From: PWXP01 sp034005525
GTDB taxonomy: Bacteria; Planctomycetota; Planctomycetia; Pirellulales; Thermoguttaceae
DNA: 64,000 bases
Assembly (NCBI GenBank): GCA_034005525.1
Contig: JAVEUP010000004.1
Coordinates: 1 to 64,000 of the forward strand
Reading direction: 5' to 3'
Shown in pieces: positions 17,874 through 27,014 of the stretch. The first letter of the stretch is position 1, and every line of letters starts with the position of its first letter. Below the pieces are notes generated by a model. That model did not search any database, was not told where the DNA came from, and saw nothing but the letters and a program-made list of their open reading frames with translations. The position numbers were made by a program, and so were the translations under genes.

Positions 17874-20312
17874 ATGGTGAGTATCTCCAAGTGCCCGCGC
17901 TGTGAGCAATTCGTGTCTCTGCCGGACGGCGTCGATCTTGACGCGATGGTCCGTTGCCCGCTTTGTGGCGCCGAATATGCCTTGCGTGAATCGTTGCCAC
18001 CGGCTCTAGTTCCAATTGGTGGCCTTCCGTCCCCTATAGCGCCTGCACCTGCAATAGAAGGCGAGCCTGGTGAGACCGCAGGAGCCGCCGCTTCCACGGC
18101 CGCCTCGGAGGGCCAGGAACTCGGACTGCCCGAAGTCACCGAAACAGGCGCAGAAACGGCCGTTGCCGCCGAGGGCGATGCATCTTTGGGTACCTCGCCG
18201 GTTCCCGGGGAGGTGCAGCCTGATGGCTTCGCCGCGCCCTTGCGGGAAGCCCCGGAGACAGGCGAGCTGGATAGTACGCCTGCCGAAACCACCGAAACCC
18301 CCGACCAGCAAGAATCGGCCGCAACCGCCGAAGGCGAACAGCCCGCGCCCGGGGCTTCCGGGGGTGGTATGTTCGACTTCTTGAACAGCGGTGGTGATAC
18401 GGCGGTAGAGGTGGGAACCCCCGCCAGTGGCGAGTCGGAATCTGCGGATGGTCCCACATTCCCAATGTTCGGCAGCGCTGATGCGCCGGCGGCAGCGGCC
18501 AATGGCGCCCGGCCGTCGTCCATCGCCGCCCGCCCTCGCCGTCGGAAGGAGAAGAACGTCGTCAAAGAGATGATTGGTGCCATCATAGGCGGGTTCGTCG
18601 GCCTGTCTATTGGTTATTACGGGTTGAACTATCTCGGCGGCGAGCGGTTCGACTTTCTGAACATCTGGTTGCCCGGCGTCAGCCATACCCAAAAACACTG
18701 GACGGGAACCAAGGGTGGCGACGAGGCCGGGTCGGATGCATCGGCAGGTCAGGCAGCCGCACCCGACGTTTATCCGGCCGATCCCAAGCCCGAAGGGGCA
18801 ATTTTGCGGGGAATTTCGCGGTATATCGACATCAACTTCCAGTATCTTGTCATGGAGGGCAAGATCCGCCCGGATTCCAACCAGCCTCCGGTCGTCGTCA
18901 CCATCAATGGCGAAGAGTTCATGACGGCCCCTGAGGGCGAGATCATCGAGACGATCGATAACGTGCAAATCGGCGGTGCCAAGCTGAAGAAGGGTTATCG
19001 GCTTAAGAAGGAGCAGCAGTGGTGGGTCGAGCTTGGCGAGGCAAAAACCGAGACTGATCCTGCCGATGTCGCAATGGGCGACCCGAAGATCGAATTGGAG
19101 CCCGTCGCGCAACCCGAACCGGGGCCCAAGCCGAAGAAGAAGCCCCTCCCGGCAGGGTACATCGGGCCCAAGAATCGTGGCTCCTATAGCCTTGCCCAAT
19201 TGGGTGAGGCCCTCAAGGGCGCGCATACCGAGTTCAAGGCACTCAAACCGACAGACGACCTGAGCGACTCGCTCTACCAAAGTCTGTGCGTGCTTGCCGA
19301 GAGGCTTACCTTCATCGACGTCAAGCCGGACGCGGCCGGACTGTTCGATCGGCAACTGGCCATCGAAACCATGCTTGAAAGCCTGGGACTGCGGGCAGGC
19401 CGCATTCAGGACATCGGCATTCGGGCGGCTGCCCGGCTCGATGACCTCGATACCGCCGACGGCGGCATTGTGCTTGCCGGCACCTCGGGCCGCGAGGTGG
19501 TGCGGGACGGGCTTCACGGAACGATGCTGGCGTTGCCGGGTGGTGATTCCGCCTACAACGTGCTTAGCGACAAGCCGCTAGGAGTCGAGGAGGGCGATAC
19601 GGTGCTGATTGCCGGTGTTGCCGTAACAGACCCGAGCGAGAACCTGATCGGGTATCCCGGGAACAAGCCGGTCGTGATTTGGGCCGCATTGGCCGTCAAA
19701 CTTCCCAAACCGCTCGACGCTCCGGCCGATCCGCCCATGGAACCACTTGCCGAGGATAAGCCGGCCGAGGAGGCGCCGCCGACGAAGGTGCCCGCTGAAG
19801 AGGCGCCCACAGAGGACAAGCCGGCTGATACGGCGCCCGCCGAGGAAGAACCAGCCGAAGAGAAGCCCGCTGAGATGGCGCCTGCTGAGGAGAAGCCGGT
19901 TGATGAACCACCGGCGGAAGCGGCTCCGGCCGAAGAAGCACCCGCCGACCCAATGCCGGCGGACCCTGCACCCGCCGAGGAAGAACCGGTTGATGAACCA
20001 CCAGCGGAAGCGACTCCGGCCGAAGAAGCACCCGCCGACCCAATGCCGGCGGACCCTGCACCTGCGGAGGACAAGCCGGCCGATGAGCCGCCGGCGGAAG
20101 CGACTCCGGCCGAAGAAGCACCAGCCGACCCGATGTCGGCGGACCCTGCACCTGCGGAGGACAAGCCGGCCGATGAGCCGCCGGCGGAAGCGGCCCCGGC
20201 CGAAGAAGCACCAGCCGACCCGATGCCGGCGGACCCTGCAACGGCGGACGACAAGCCGGATGATCCTGCCCCCTCGGAGACCGAGGCGAAGGAGGAAGCA
20301 CCGTCTCCCTAG
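17874..20312 (+). CDS. Zinc-ribbon membrane protein with Pro/Ala/Glu repeat tail
   Basis: Family not recognised. The N-terminus is a zinc ribbon (CPRC at 7-10 and CPLC at 29-32). A low-complexity acidic region follows to about residue 215. One membrane segment lies near 232-252 (MIGAIIGGFVGLSIGYYGLN) after a basic stretch (RPRRRKEKN), predicting a cytosolic zinc ribbon and an outside C-terminal half. The outside part has an unknown globular region (about 290-620). It ends in a Pro/Ala/Glu/Asp tail of four 30-residue repeats based on EDKPADEPPAEATPAEEAPA. It resembles the zinc-ribbon-plus-anchor proteins common in planctomycetes. Base composition of the tail is strongly repetitive. Confidence 0.75.
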   Translation: MVSISKCPRCEQFVSLPDGVDLDAMVRCPLCGAEYALRESLPPALVPIGGLPSPIAPAPAIEGEPGETAGAAASTAASEGQELGLPEVTETGAETAVAAEGDASLGTSPVPGEVQPDGFAAPLREAPETGELDSTPAETTETPDQQESAATAEGEQPAPGASGGGMFDFLNSGGDTAVEVGTPASGESESADGPTFPMFGSADAPAAAANGARPSSIAARPRRRKEKNVVKEMIGAIIGGFVGLSIGYYGLNYLGGERFDFLNIWLPGVSHTQKHWTGTKGGDEAGSDASAGQAAAPDVYPADPKPEGAILRGISRYIDINFQYLVMEGKIRPDSNQPPVVVTINGEEFMTAPEGEIIETIDNVQIGGAKLKKGYRLKKEQQWWVELGEAKTETDPADVAMGDPKIELEPVAQPEPGPKPKKKPLPAGYIGPKNRGSYSLAQLGEALKGAHTEFKALKPTDDLSDSLYQSLCVLAERLTFIDVKPDAAGLFDRQLAIETMLESLGLRAGRIQDIGIRAAARLDDLDTADGGIVLAGTSGREVVRDGLHGTMLALPGGDSAYNVLSDKPLGVEEGDTVLIAGVAVTDPSENLIGYPGNKPVVIWAALAVKLPKPLDAPADPPMEPLAEDKPAEEAPPTKVPAEEAPTEDKPADTAPAEEEPAEEKPAEMAPAEEKPVDEPPAEAAPAEEAPADPMPADPAPAEEEPVDEPPAEATPAEEAPADPMPADPAPAEDKPADEPPAEATPAEEAPADPMSADPAPAEDKPADEPPAEAAPAEEAPADPMPADPATADDKPDDPAPSETEAKEEAPSP
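19884..20243 (+). repeat. Four tandem 90-bp coding repeats
   Basis: Four in-frame 90-base units encode 30-residue Pro/Ala/Glu/Asp blocks. The units differ by a few substitutions (VDEPP or ADEPP, PMPAD or PMSAD), so they arose by recent duplication and probably still vary in number. Less regular related blocks precede them from about 19750. Confidence 0.85.
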
Positions 20313-20494
20313 CCGCGGTTTTGACGATCATGGCCTTGGAATAGCCCGATCGGCGGGTTCGGCAATGCCAGGTGCTTCCGATCGGCATTGACGCGGGTTT
20401 GCGCGGTCGGTACCTTCTTCAGCCGTAATCTTGTCAGTAGAAATCTTCACCGAGCCTACTTGAACGGTCGTTTCGTATCTTCCCTGATCGACTA

Positions 20495-21340
20495 ATGCTA
20501 TCAGTGCTGGCGCGTAGCCTTGGGCTGTTGGTGGCGTTGTGCGCCCTGGCGGGATGTATGCGCCTGCCCGAGCACAAGGGTGAGACGCCGTTGCAGCCAG
20601 CCCGAATGTCGTCCGACAGTGTTGTGATCGAGGTGTTCTTCGTGCGATGCCCACCGGGGGACAAGCGGGTAAATTGCGAGCTTTGGGAAGAAGTGGATGA
20701 ACAGCAATTCTCCACCGAGGTCCGCGAGCGATTCGTGACCAATGGTTTCCGGGCGGGGCTTGTTTTCGGGCAAATCCCGGTTGCCTTGTCCCAACTGCTC
20801 GAGTTAGGCGGCAAGCCGGCACCGCACGACGGCATCGTCGAGAGTGACATCGGTTCACTCGAGGCAGAGCCCACGGTCATGCGGCGTCACATTCAGGCAC
20901 GGCCCGCCCAGCGAAACGAGATTGTCGCATCGTCGGTGTACGATTCTTTGCCCGTCCTCATTTCTGAACGGGGCGAGGTGCGCGGCCGTACGTTTCGACA
21001 GGCGCAGGGCATTCTGGCATTGAAGGCATTTCCGCAGCCGGACGGGCGCGTGCAATTGAGCCTGACGCCGGAACTACATTATGAGCAGGCACGGCAGCGG
21101 TGGGTGGGTCGGCAGGGCATGCTGCAAATGGAAAGCAGCCGCCCACGGTACACCTTCGACGACATGGGCCTTTCCGCAAAGCTCATGCCGGGCGATATGC
21201 TCGTGCTCACCAGCCTGCCCGACCGGCCCGGAAGTCTGGGCCACCATTTCTTCAACATCCCGGATGGCGAACCAGGGCAGAAGCTGCTCGTCGTACGTTT
21301 GGCCCAAACACAGCACGACGGGACCATTCACGCCAGGTAG
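20495..21340 (+). CDS. Lipoprotein of unknown function
   Basis: 281 residues. The signal is followed by the lipobox ALAGC (Cys near residue 21), so it is membrane-anchored through lipid. The mature part has a strand-rich start (SVVIEVFFVRCPPGDK) and later conserved-looking segments GILALKAFPQPDGRVQLSL and FNIPDGEPGQKLLVVRLAQT. These resemble secretin-linked or flagellar-P-ring-like outer-membrane lipoproteins only vaguely, and I do not assign a family. Its TAG stop codon is also the first three bases of a family B repeat, so insertion of the repeat may have set the present C-terminus. Confidence 0.7.
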   Translation: MLSVLARSLGLLVALCALAGCMRLPEHKGETPLQPARMSSDSVVIEVFFVRCPPGDKRVNCELWEEVDEQQFSTEVRERFVTNGFRAGLVFGQIPVALSQLLELGGKPAPHDGIVESDIGSLEAEPTVMRRHIQARPAQRNEIVASSVYDSLPVLISERGEVRGRTFRQAQGILALKAFPQPDGRVQLSLTPELHYEQARQRWVGRQGMLQMESSRPRYTFDDMGLSAKLMPGDMLVLTSLPDRPGSLGHHFFNIPDGEPGQKLLVVRLAQTQHDGTIHAR

Positions 21341-21475
21341 GGTGGAACAAACAAGCCGCATCCGTGGTGGGCCATCGGTCGCTACTGCCGGCGTGCATCC
21401 AAGCGGCGGGCTGTGAATCAGGTTGGTTGCGGCTTGTGTGCCCACCAACGACCCACGCGACCTTGTCGCACCCTA
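21338..21475. repeat. Repeat family B, copy 2
   Basis: Begins TAGGGTGGAACAA and ends CCTTGTCGCACCCTA, with inner matches GGTGGGCCATCGGTCGCT and GACCCACGCGACCTTGTC to the copy at 9074-9214. It separates the convergent lipoprotein and sigma-factor genes. Confidence 0.65.
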
Positions 21476-21494
21476 CGTATAGGAATAATCCGGC

Positions 21495-22127
21495 TTAGTA
21501 GAGTTCGGGAAAGACATCCTCGGGAAGCCGCTGCTTGCGTACGGCCCCTTGCAGCTTGCCGAGGAACTCGTGTTTGTAATTGGCGACCGTCTGTTCGGAA
21601 ATGCCCAGTTGCTCGGCGGCTTGCTTGTTCGACCGGCCACGTACAAAGAGCAATTCTGCACAACGGAGCTTCTCCCACTGCCCGCGGCGGCGCCAGTGGT
21701 CGATCTGCTGCCGGATGGCGGCGGCCAAGGCGGCATCTTCCAGCCCGCGCCGCTCGCCGCTGCGCACCAGGCTGCTGGCGGCTCGGGCACAAGCGGCTGG
21801 CTCCCAACCGCCACTCGAGCCGGTGGCGGCCAACGGCAGTGCCGGTCGCCGGCCCTCGCGCCGCAGCCGGTCGGTCAGCTTGTGTGCGGCGATGGAAAAC
21901 AAGTACCCTTCGAGCGGGCGGCGACGATCGTAGTTCGGCAGGCTGGTCAGAAAACCGACAAACGTTTCCTGTACGACGTCTTCGGCACTGGCGCGGTCGC
22001 GAAGGCGGCTTTCCACGAAGGCCAGCAAGCGCCCTTCGTACTGCGCGATCAGTTGCTCCCACGCACGTTCCTCGCCCGCGCGGATGCGCTCAACAAGAAG
22101 GCGGTCGGTTTCACTGGGAATCATCAT
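21495..22127 (-). CDS. Sigma-70 family RNA polymerase sigma factor (ECF-like)
   Basis: 210-residue sigma factor with regions 2 and 4 only. Region 2 covers about 12-95 (WEQLIAQYEGRLLAFVESRL, then the polymerase-binding ASAEDVVQETFVGFL and the -10-recognition stretch). A 50-residue linker follows. Region 4 covers about 140-195, with the helix-turn-helix NKQAAEQLGISEQTVANYKH. It is the last gene of a same-strand group with a membrane protein, a Ser/Thr kinase and an FHA protein, 48 bases after the membrane protein. No anti-sigma gene with a zinc-binding motif is next to it, so the kinase cluster is the likely controller (inference). Confidence 0.9.
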   Translation of the reverse strand: MMIPSETDRLLVERIRAGEERAWEQLIAQYEGRLLAFVESRLRDRASAEDVVQETFVGFLTSLPNYDRRRPLEGYLFSIAAHKLTDRLRREGRRPALPLAATGSSGGWEPAACARAASSLVRSGERRGLEDAALAAAIRQQIDHWRRRGQWEKLRCAELLFVRGRSNKQAAEQLGISEQTVANYKHEFLGKLQGAVRKQRLPEDVFPELY

Positions 22128-22175
22128 GGCTGGTGATGGAAATTACCACCAGTATCGTCAAGAAAGGGGCAAAAC

Positions 22176-23042
22176 TCAACCAACCCCAGTACGCATCGGG
22201 GGCCGCCAGGTCTTCAAGTAGAGAAGAACCGCCCCCAGCACGACGAGAAGGCAAAACAGCCCGCGGCCAATGGTGCCAATGCGGGCTTCTATCAGCTTCT
22301 GCCTGCGAAGATCGACAAGCTGTTGCCGAGTGCCGGCATCGAACTTCAGCAGGAGGTGAAGATTGACCATGTGGGCGTATTCCTGCCCCGATTCCAGGGG
22401 GATGGCTTCCGGCGGCGGCGCCGCCGACTGCCATGCGTCGGCCAAGAGGTTCCTCAGTACGAAGTCGATGGGCAACTCGATGTGCACGGGATGGGCCGGC
22501 TCGAGCAAGTCGCCGTACTGCGCAACGGCCTCGTCCACCGCACTCCGCAGCATGTCGTGCAGCAGCGTATCGCGGCTGAGGGCCTGCTGCAACTCATGCA
22601 CCTCGACCTTCCGCGGCAACGGTTGATCGGCCGACAGATCGGCCTCGTCGCGCGGATAAGGACCGACGCGAACCCGCGCCCAGTAGGCGTTCTCGCGGGT
22701 CCAGGTACTGTTGCTCTCAAGCCACGCCGGCGGCCCGTTATTCGGCTCGGCTACGGCTGATTCGGCGGGTTCGGCGAGCGAATCCGCCGCATCTGCCGCC
22801 GGCAAGGGTTCCACCCTCGACTCGGCCTTGACTTCGTGAATCGTGGGCCCGCTCCGTCTCTCCACACGTACGGTGAACACCGGCACGGCCAGGACGGCCA
22901 AAGCGACAATAACCCCCAGAATTGACAGCAGCAGGCCGGCTGCGGCGCGCGTGCGCGGATGGCTCAGCAGGATCACCAACCCGATGACTCCGCCAAGAAG
23001 AACGAGCCCGAAGAGGAGCAATGCCCAAGTGGCTGCCATCAT
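22176..23042 (-). CDS. Membrane protein of unknown function in the kinase/sigma cluster
   Basis: 288 residues with no recognised family. Two N-terminal membrane helices are visible (TWALLLFGLVLLGGVIGLVI and AGLLLSILGVIVALAVLAVP), then a large non-membrane domain (about 60-250). One C-terminal helix follows (GLFCLLVVLGAVLLYLKTW). The central domain contains the repeated phrase WLESNSTWTRENAYWARVRVGPYP and looks extracytoplasmic. The ATG at 23042 has AGGA 9 bases upstream and is preferred to a TTG at 23051. It sits between the sigma factor and Ser/Thr kinase genes, 30 bases from the kinase, so it may be a sensor or an anti-sigma-type partner. That role is inferred from position only. Confidence 0.7.
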   Translation of the reverse strand: MMAATWALLLFGLVLLGGVIGLVILLSHPRTRAAAGLLLSILGVIVALAVLAVPVFTVRVERRSGPTIHEVKAESRVEPLPAADAADSLAEPAESAVAEPNNGPPAWLESNSTWTRENAYWARVRVGPYPRDEADLSADQPLPRKVEVHELQQALSRDTLLHDMLRSAVDEAVAQYGDLLEPAHPVHIELPIDFVLRNLLADAWQSAAPPPEAIPLESGQEYAHMVNLHLLLKFDAGTRQQLVDLRRQKLIEARIGTIGRGLFCLLVVLGAVLLYLKTWRPPMRTGVG

Positions 23043-23072
23043 TATCCCCAATCCTTCACAAAGGCGTGTCTG

Positions 23073-25064
23073 CTACTGTGTCGACGACTGTGTCGGCCCT
23101 TGAAGTCTGTGCCGGCGCTGGTGCCGCGTCATCCAGGGGCTGCTGAGCTGGATGGAAACCACCATGACGGCGGCCACCATGGGCAGCCAAGCCTGCGGAA
23201 AACGCCAGAGCCCGGCCACGAAACCCGCCACGACCACACACCAGATCACCGGCCAGAACCGCAGCCGGGCCGGGCGCAGCGGATCGGCCTGGCGCCACCA
23301 GCGGATCACAACGAACAAAGTGCCGAAGACGGCCAGATATGCCATCAGCAGCGGGCGGCCGTCGGCTGCGTAGAAGCCTGACGGCAATTGGTAATCCGGC
23401 GGCGGCGGAAAACCGGCGGACGGCGTCAGATCGACCAGCAGGAACTGCCCCGTGTAGAACGCCAGCACCCCCACCCCCAGGCCAAGCACCATCATGGTGA
23501 AGCGGCGGAGGATCGGCTCGCCTTCAGTACCTTCCCAAAGTTTCGAAGGGATGAGCACAGCCCACGTGCCGGCCAGTCCGACCAGCCCGAGCCACAAGCT
23601 TTGCTCCATTCGCATGGTCTCGGCGTGAAAACCATACAGAATGTCAAGAACAAGGCAGGTAACACCCACATCGAATACGCTCAGCAGCATGGAACCAAGC
23701 AGATCGGTCACGCGCTCACGTGGAGACTTGACCACCAACGCCGCGACGGCCTCCTCGCTCGTACGGTGCCATTGGCGCCGTCGCGAATGGTGTGTCGGCG
23801 AGGCGGCTGCCGCTTCGCGCGGTGGATTTGCGGATCCGGCCGGATGCAGCACAGCGGTTGGCGACGTCACATCCGCGTCATGCGGCAGTGAGGCAAGCAC
23901 CAGCGAACGCACCAAGCGATACAGCCCGTAAACCGCCAAGAGCCCAATGAGAATCGGGATGAGCGGCCCCACGTTCGCCAGCAGCACGAACAACCCAACA
24001 AGGATGAGTATCGCCCGTACGGGCATGCTCAGATTCGCGTTCTGCCAGGCGCCATACGCTTTGACGCTGTTATCGCGCACTGCGCGCCAGACCGGTTCTT
24101 CGTCGAGCGGAACCGCCGTTACCGGCACCGCGGCCGCGGTACCCGACGGTCCTGCCGCCGAGTAGATGCCCGAGGGTAGGCGAGCGGTCCCGGGCGGCAA
24201 GCTGCTCGGCGCCGGCAGCGCGGCCAACATGGCGCTGACCGACCGAAATCGATTCTCTGGATCCTTTTCCAGGGCCTTGCCCACGACGCTTCGATACGGC
24301 TCGGCCAGGGGTGAAAGATCGGGCAGTGCCGTCAGGTGCTTCATGAGCACCTCGCCTACGCTCTCGCCGTCGAACGGCACGCGGCCGGTCAACATCTCGT
24401 ACAGGATGATTCCCAGCGCGTAGACGTCGATTTCCTTGCCGTAGCGGCCGTTGGCCACCTCGGGCGCCATGTAGTGGACGGTGCCGACGCTTTCAGTATG
24501 ACCGCTGCGCCGGCTGCACGAGATAAACTTCGAGAGCCCGTAATCGCCCACCTTCACTACGCCTTCACTGGAAAAGATGTTGCCCGGCTTCAAGTCGCGG
24601 TGAACGATGCCGCGATCGTGCAGATACGCCACCGCGGCGGCAATGCCGTGGAACCAGGCCAGGGTGGCCTCCGTAGCCATCCCGTTGGGCTGGCGCCGGA
24701 GTGCGTCTTCCAGGCTCTCGCCGGAAACGTATTCCATGACCACCCACGTATCACCCTGCTCGTCCTGCCGGATGTCGTACAGGGCGAGCAGGTTTGGGTG
24801 GCTGAGGTTCAGACAATGGCGAATGCCGCGCAATTCGACGTCGAGGTTGCGGCGAATGAGCTTCAGGGCGACCTCTTTGCCGGCGTCGCTCAGCGCGTAG
24901 TAGATCTCGCCGAAGCCACCCTGCCCAACGCCACGCTTGATCGTATACCCGGCGAGAGGTCGTGCGCCGCTCGGGTAGACGAACCTCGCTGGGCGACCGG
25001 ACGAGTGGGTACCTCCATCCGGCGGTCTGGCGAACTCGGCGGTATTGCGACCTTCGAGGTCCAT
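23073..25064 (-). CDS. Membrane-bound serine/threonine protein kinase
   Basis: Hanks-type kinase of about 663 residues. The kinase domain spans about 35-295: glycine loop GVGQGGFGEIYYA, catalytic Lys in EVALKLIRR, catalytic loop VHRDLKPGN, activation segment opening with DYG instead of the usual DFG, and the APE motif as HYMAPEV. A Pro/Ala-rich linker leads to about two membrane helices (ILILVGLFVLLANVGPLIPI) and then several more in the C-terminal third, so the kinase is cytosolic and the tail multi-spanning. The ATG at 25064 has AGGTGG upstream. An ATG at 25085 or GTG at 25109 would add up to 15 residues. Its FHA neighbour upstream is a plausible phospho-substrate reader. Confidence 0.92.
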   Translation of the reverse strand: MDLEGRNTAEFARPPDGGTHSSGRPARFVYPSGARPLAGYTIKRGVGQGGFGEIYYALSDAGKEVALKLIRRNLDVELRGIRHCLNLSHPNLLALYDIRQDEQGDTWVVMEYVSGESLEDALRRQPNGMATEATLAWFHGIAAAVAYLHDRGIVHRDLKPGNIFSSEGVVKVGDYGLSKFISCSRRSGHTESVGTVHYMAPEVANGRYGKEIDVYALGIILYEMLTGRVPFDGESVGEVLMKHLTALPDLSPLAEPYRSVVGKALEKDPENRFRSVSAMLAALPAPSSLPPGTARLPSGIYSAAGPSGTAAAVPVTAVPLDEEPVWRAVRDNSVKAYGAWQNANLSMPVRAILILVGLFVLLANVGPLIPILIGLLAVYGLYRLVRSLVLASLPHDADVTSPTAVLHPAGSANPPREAAAASPTHHSRRRQWHRTSEEAVAALVVKSPRERVTDLLGSMLLSVFDVGVTCLVLDILYGFHAETMRMEQSLWLGLVGLAGTWAVLIPSKLWEGTEGEPILRRFTMMVLGLGVGVLAFYTGQFLLVDLTPSAGFPPPPDYQLPSGFYAADGRPLLMAYLAVFGTLFVVIRWWRQADPLRPARLRFWPVIWCVVVAGFVAGLWRFPQAWLPMVAAVMVVSIQLSSPWMTRHQRRHRLQGPTQSSTQ

Positions 25065-25130
25065 GACAGCCACCTGCGATTCCATGATAGGTTCTACCGA
25101 TTCTAACACAGTTGTGCGGCGTTGTACCTG

Positions 25131-25187
25131 TAGGGTGGTTGGCTTCGCCTGCCTCGGCAGCTACCGCGTCCGGAACCACCCATCCTA
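25131..25187. repeat. Repeat family C, short copy
   Basis: Left end TAGGGTGGTTGGC and right end CCGGAACCACCCATCCTA form an inverted repeat across the intergenic gap between the kinase and FHA genes. Confidence 0.5.
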
Positions 25188-25898
25188 CTCTATCGCCACG
25201 GCAAAACGCTCGCCGGTAATCCGTGAGTTTCGGCCGACCCGTGCGCGGCCGTGGCACTCGACTCCGTCCACCTCAAACGCCGCGCGGCTTCGGCAGTACA
25301 ATTCGTCGTCGTGCCGGTAAAGGACCAGTTCATGCGGCCAGTGCCGGCAGTGTACGTGGCTACTGGGTCTGGGGCCCAAAACGCACGAGTCGGCCATCAG
25401 CAGGACGGCGTCGGCCCCAGGTTCGGTCCGGTGCCGGCTCAGGAAGTCGAGCCGGGCCGTCGCACTCAGGGCATGAGGGCGGCGGAACCGAAGCCGGACC
25501 GAGTCGCCCAGCGTGATGATACTTCCATCGCCAAGCGGGGCGACCCGCGAGACCGGCCGGCCGTCGACCCGCGTACTGTGTATGGCCTCAATCAGGTACC
25601 CTTCTCCGTCGCGACGGATTCGCGCGTGCCGACTGGACAGGTCGCCAAGGATCGGCACATCGACCCGGGCCTCGGCACTCGGTTGGCCGAGGACTACCGT
25701 GTCGGCCAGACACACCCAGTACCCGCCAACCGCATCGACCCACAGCATCAGTCGCTCGTTGCTGCGAGCACTCATGGCCTTGCGTCCCCACATACTGCTC
25801 ACGTGCCATCCGCTGGGGATTGGCTCTCCCTGGTACAAGTCCAATGTAACATCGGAACCGATCACGGGCGATACCCCCTCTGCGTGAGTACCGAGCAC
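25185..25898 (-). CDS. FHA-domain protein
   Basis: 237-residue cytosolic protein with a clear FHA core at about 68-155: VVLGQPSAEARVDVPILGDL, then the phosphothreonine-contact segment SSRHARIRRDGEGY, and later GSIITLGDSVRLRF. A second weaker strand-rich region near 175-235 (VLGPRPSSHVHCRHW) may be another degenerate FHA-like fold. The GTG at 25898 has GGGAG 6 bases upstream and is kept. ATGs at 25793 and 25775 are alternatives. It is the nearest upstream gene to the Ser/Thr kinase on the same strand. FHA domains bind phosphothreonine, so it probably reads that kinase's output (inference). Confidence 0.85.
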   Translation of the reverse strand: MLGTHAEGVSPVIGSDVTLDLYQGEPIPSGWHVSSMWGRKAMSARSNERLMLWVDAVGGYWVCLADTVVLGQPSAEARVDVPILGDLSSRHARIRRDGEGYLIEAIHSTRVDGRPVSRVAPLGDGSIITLGDSVRLRFRRPHALSATARLDFLSRHRTEPGADAVLLMADSCVLGPRPSSHVHCRHWPHELVLYRHDDELYCRSRAAFEVDGVECHGRARVGRNSRITGERFAVAIE

Positions 25899-25952
25899 AG
25901 AGTACTCCCTACTGAGTCCGCTGTCGCGTTCACGTTGGCCGCATGAAGCCGG

Positions 25953-26753
25953 TCACGGACGTTGTGCCAATTCAGCCCCCTTGGGCGTGCTGCGGCCGAA
26001 GTACTCGGAGACCTGCTCGACAACGTTCTCGGGCGCCGGCTCATCGAGTGGGATTTCCGGGTGGAAGTCGGTCTCGGCCTGCACCATCTGGTCGGCCACG
26101 TCCAGCCGAGTGCGCAAGTCGGCAATCAGTTCCTTCACGCGGCCGAGTTGGCTGTCGTCGAAGTGAAACTGACTGGTGGTTTGCGCGGCGGCGATCATCT
26201 GCCTCCGGGCCTCAAGGTTTTCCACCTCGACTTCAAGCTGCCGCCTTGCAGCCAGCATTCCCTCGAGCCGCTGTCTCGCCGCCATTAGGCTGCGCTGCCG
26301 GGCGGAGTGGATCTGCTCAAGGCTTGCCAGCGTGGCATCGCCGGTCTTGTAGCGGCTGAACCGGTTGGCCAGATCGGTCTTGACCTGGTCGGCCCCGTAG
26401 GTCCGGCCGGCGTAAGTATACGAGTCCTTCCCCTCGGCCAAATCGTCGGTCAACCGCATAATCTGGCTCTTCTCCTGCTCCAGTCGCTCCTTTGACCGGT
26501 CAATGCGCTCCTGAAGTCTTTTGACTTCAACCTCTTCACGGGCGATCACGTGCAGGTTCTTCCGGACCTCCGGTGCGAGGTCGCGGATCATGTTGCGGGC
26601 CCGGTCGATCTGGAACTCGACCGGCACGCTGTCGTGAACCGCCTGCTTCACGTACCCGCCGGAAGTGCGAAGGTAACTCATCGCACTGGTGCCGAAGAGC
26701 ACCAATAGGGTGAGCACCAACCCGCCCGAGAGAATCACGACTTTCTTGACCAT
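25953..26753 (-). CDS. Membrane-anchored coiled-coil protein
   Basis: 266 residues. One N-terminal membrane segment (VVILSGGLVLTLLVLFGTSA, residues 4-25) is followed by a long charged coiled coil (about 60-235, with heptad-rich blocks such as EVEVKRLQERIDRSKERLEQ). An acidic tail has Pro-Glu runs. There is a short insertion, SYTYAGRTYGADQVKTDLA, in mid coil. The general look is PspA-like, but the anchor and tail differ and I do not assign the family. The ATG at 26753 has AGGAGG 8 bases upstream, so the longer open frame to 27377 is not used. It lies 54 bases upstream of the FHA gene on the same strand. Confidence 0.78.
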   Translation of the reverse strand: MVKKVVILSGGLVLTLLVLFGTSAMSYLRTSGGYVKQAVHDSVPVEFQIDRARNMIRDLAPEVRKNLHVIAREEVEVKRLQERIDRSKERLEQEKSQIMRLTDDLAEGKDSYTYAGRTYGADQVKTDLANRFSRYKTGDATLASLEQIHSARQRSLMAARQRLEGMLAARRQLEVEVENLEARRQMIAAAQTTSQFHFDDSQLGRVKELIADLRTRLDVADQMVQAETDFHPEIPLDEPAPENVVEQVSEYFGRSTPKGAELAQRP

Positions 26754-27014
26754 CACGACATCCTCCTGTTCTAAAGCCTCACGAAACGGGTAAAATGGCA
26801 AACTGGGTGTGGTCTCGCATTCAAGCCCAACTGGAGGAGGAATCAACCACGAAGGACACGAAGAGCACCAAGGGTTGAGAACCTCGTTTTCCGCGCCGCT
26901 TGTTTCTTTCGCGGAGCATTGGTTTTTGAACCTCCACCAACCGTGCCTGAAGCTGGACCACGCAGGTACTTCGCTTGAGGCCACCATATCTTGAGCTTTT
27001 CCCGGAAAATCCTG

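Noticed and set aside
18006..19517. 503-codon frame antisense to the zinc-ribbon protein
   Set aside because: No domain is visible and the plus-strand protein has clear motifs.
19553..20254. Ser/Ala/Gly repeat protein on the minus strand
   Set aside because: It is the antisense reading of the 90-base coding repeats, so repetition alone does not make it a gene.
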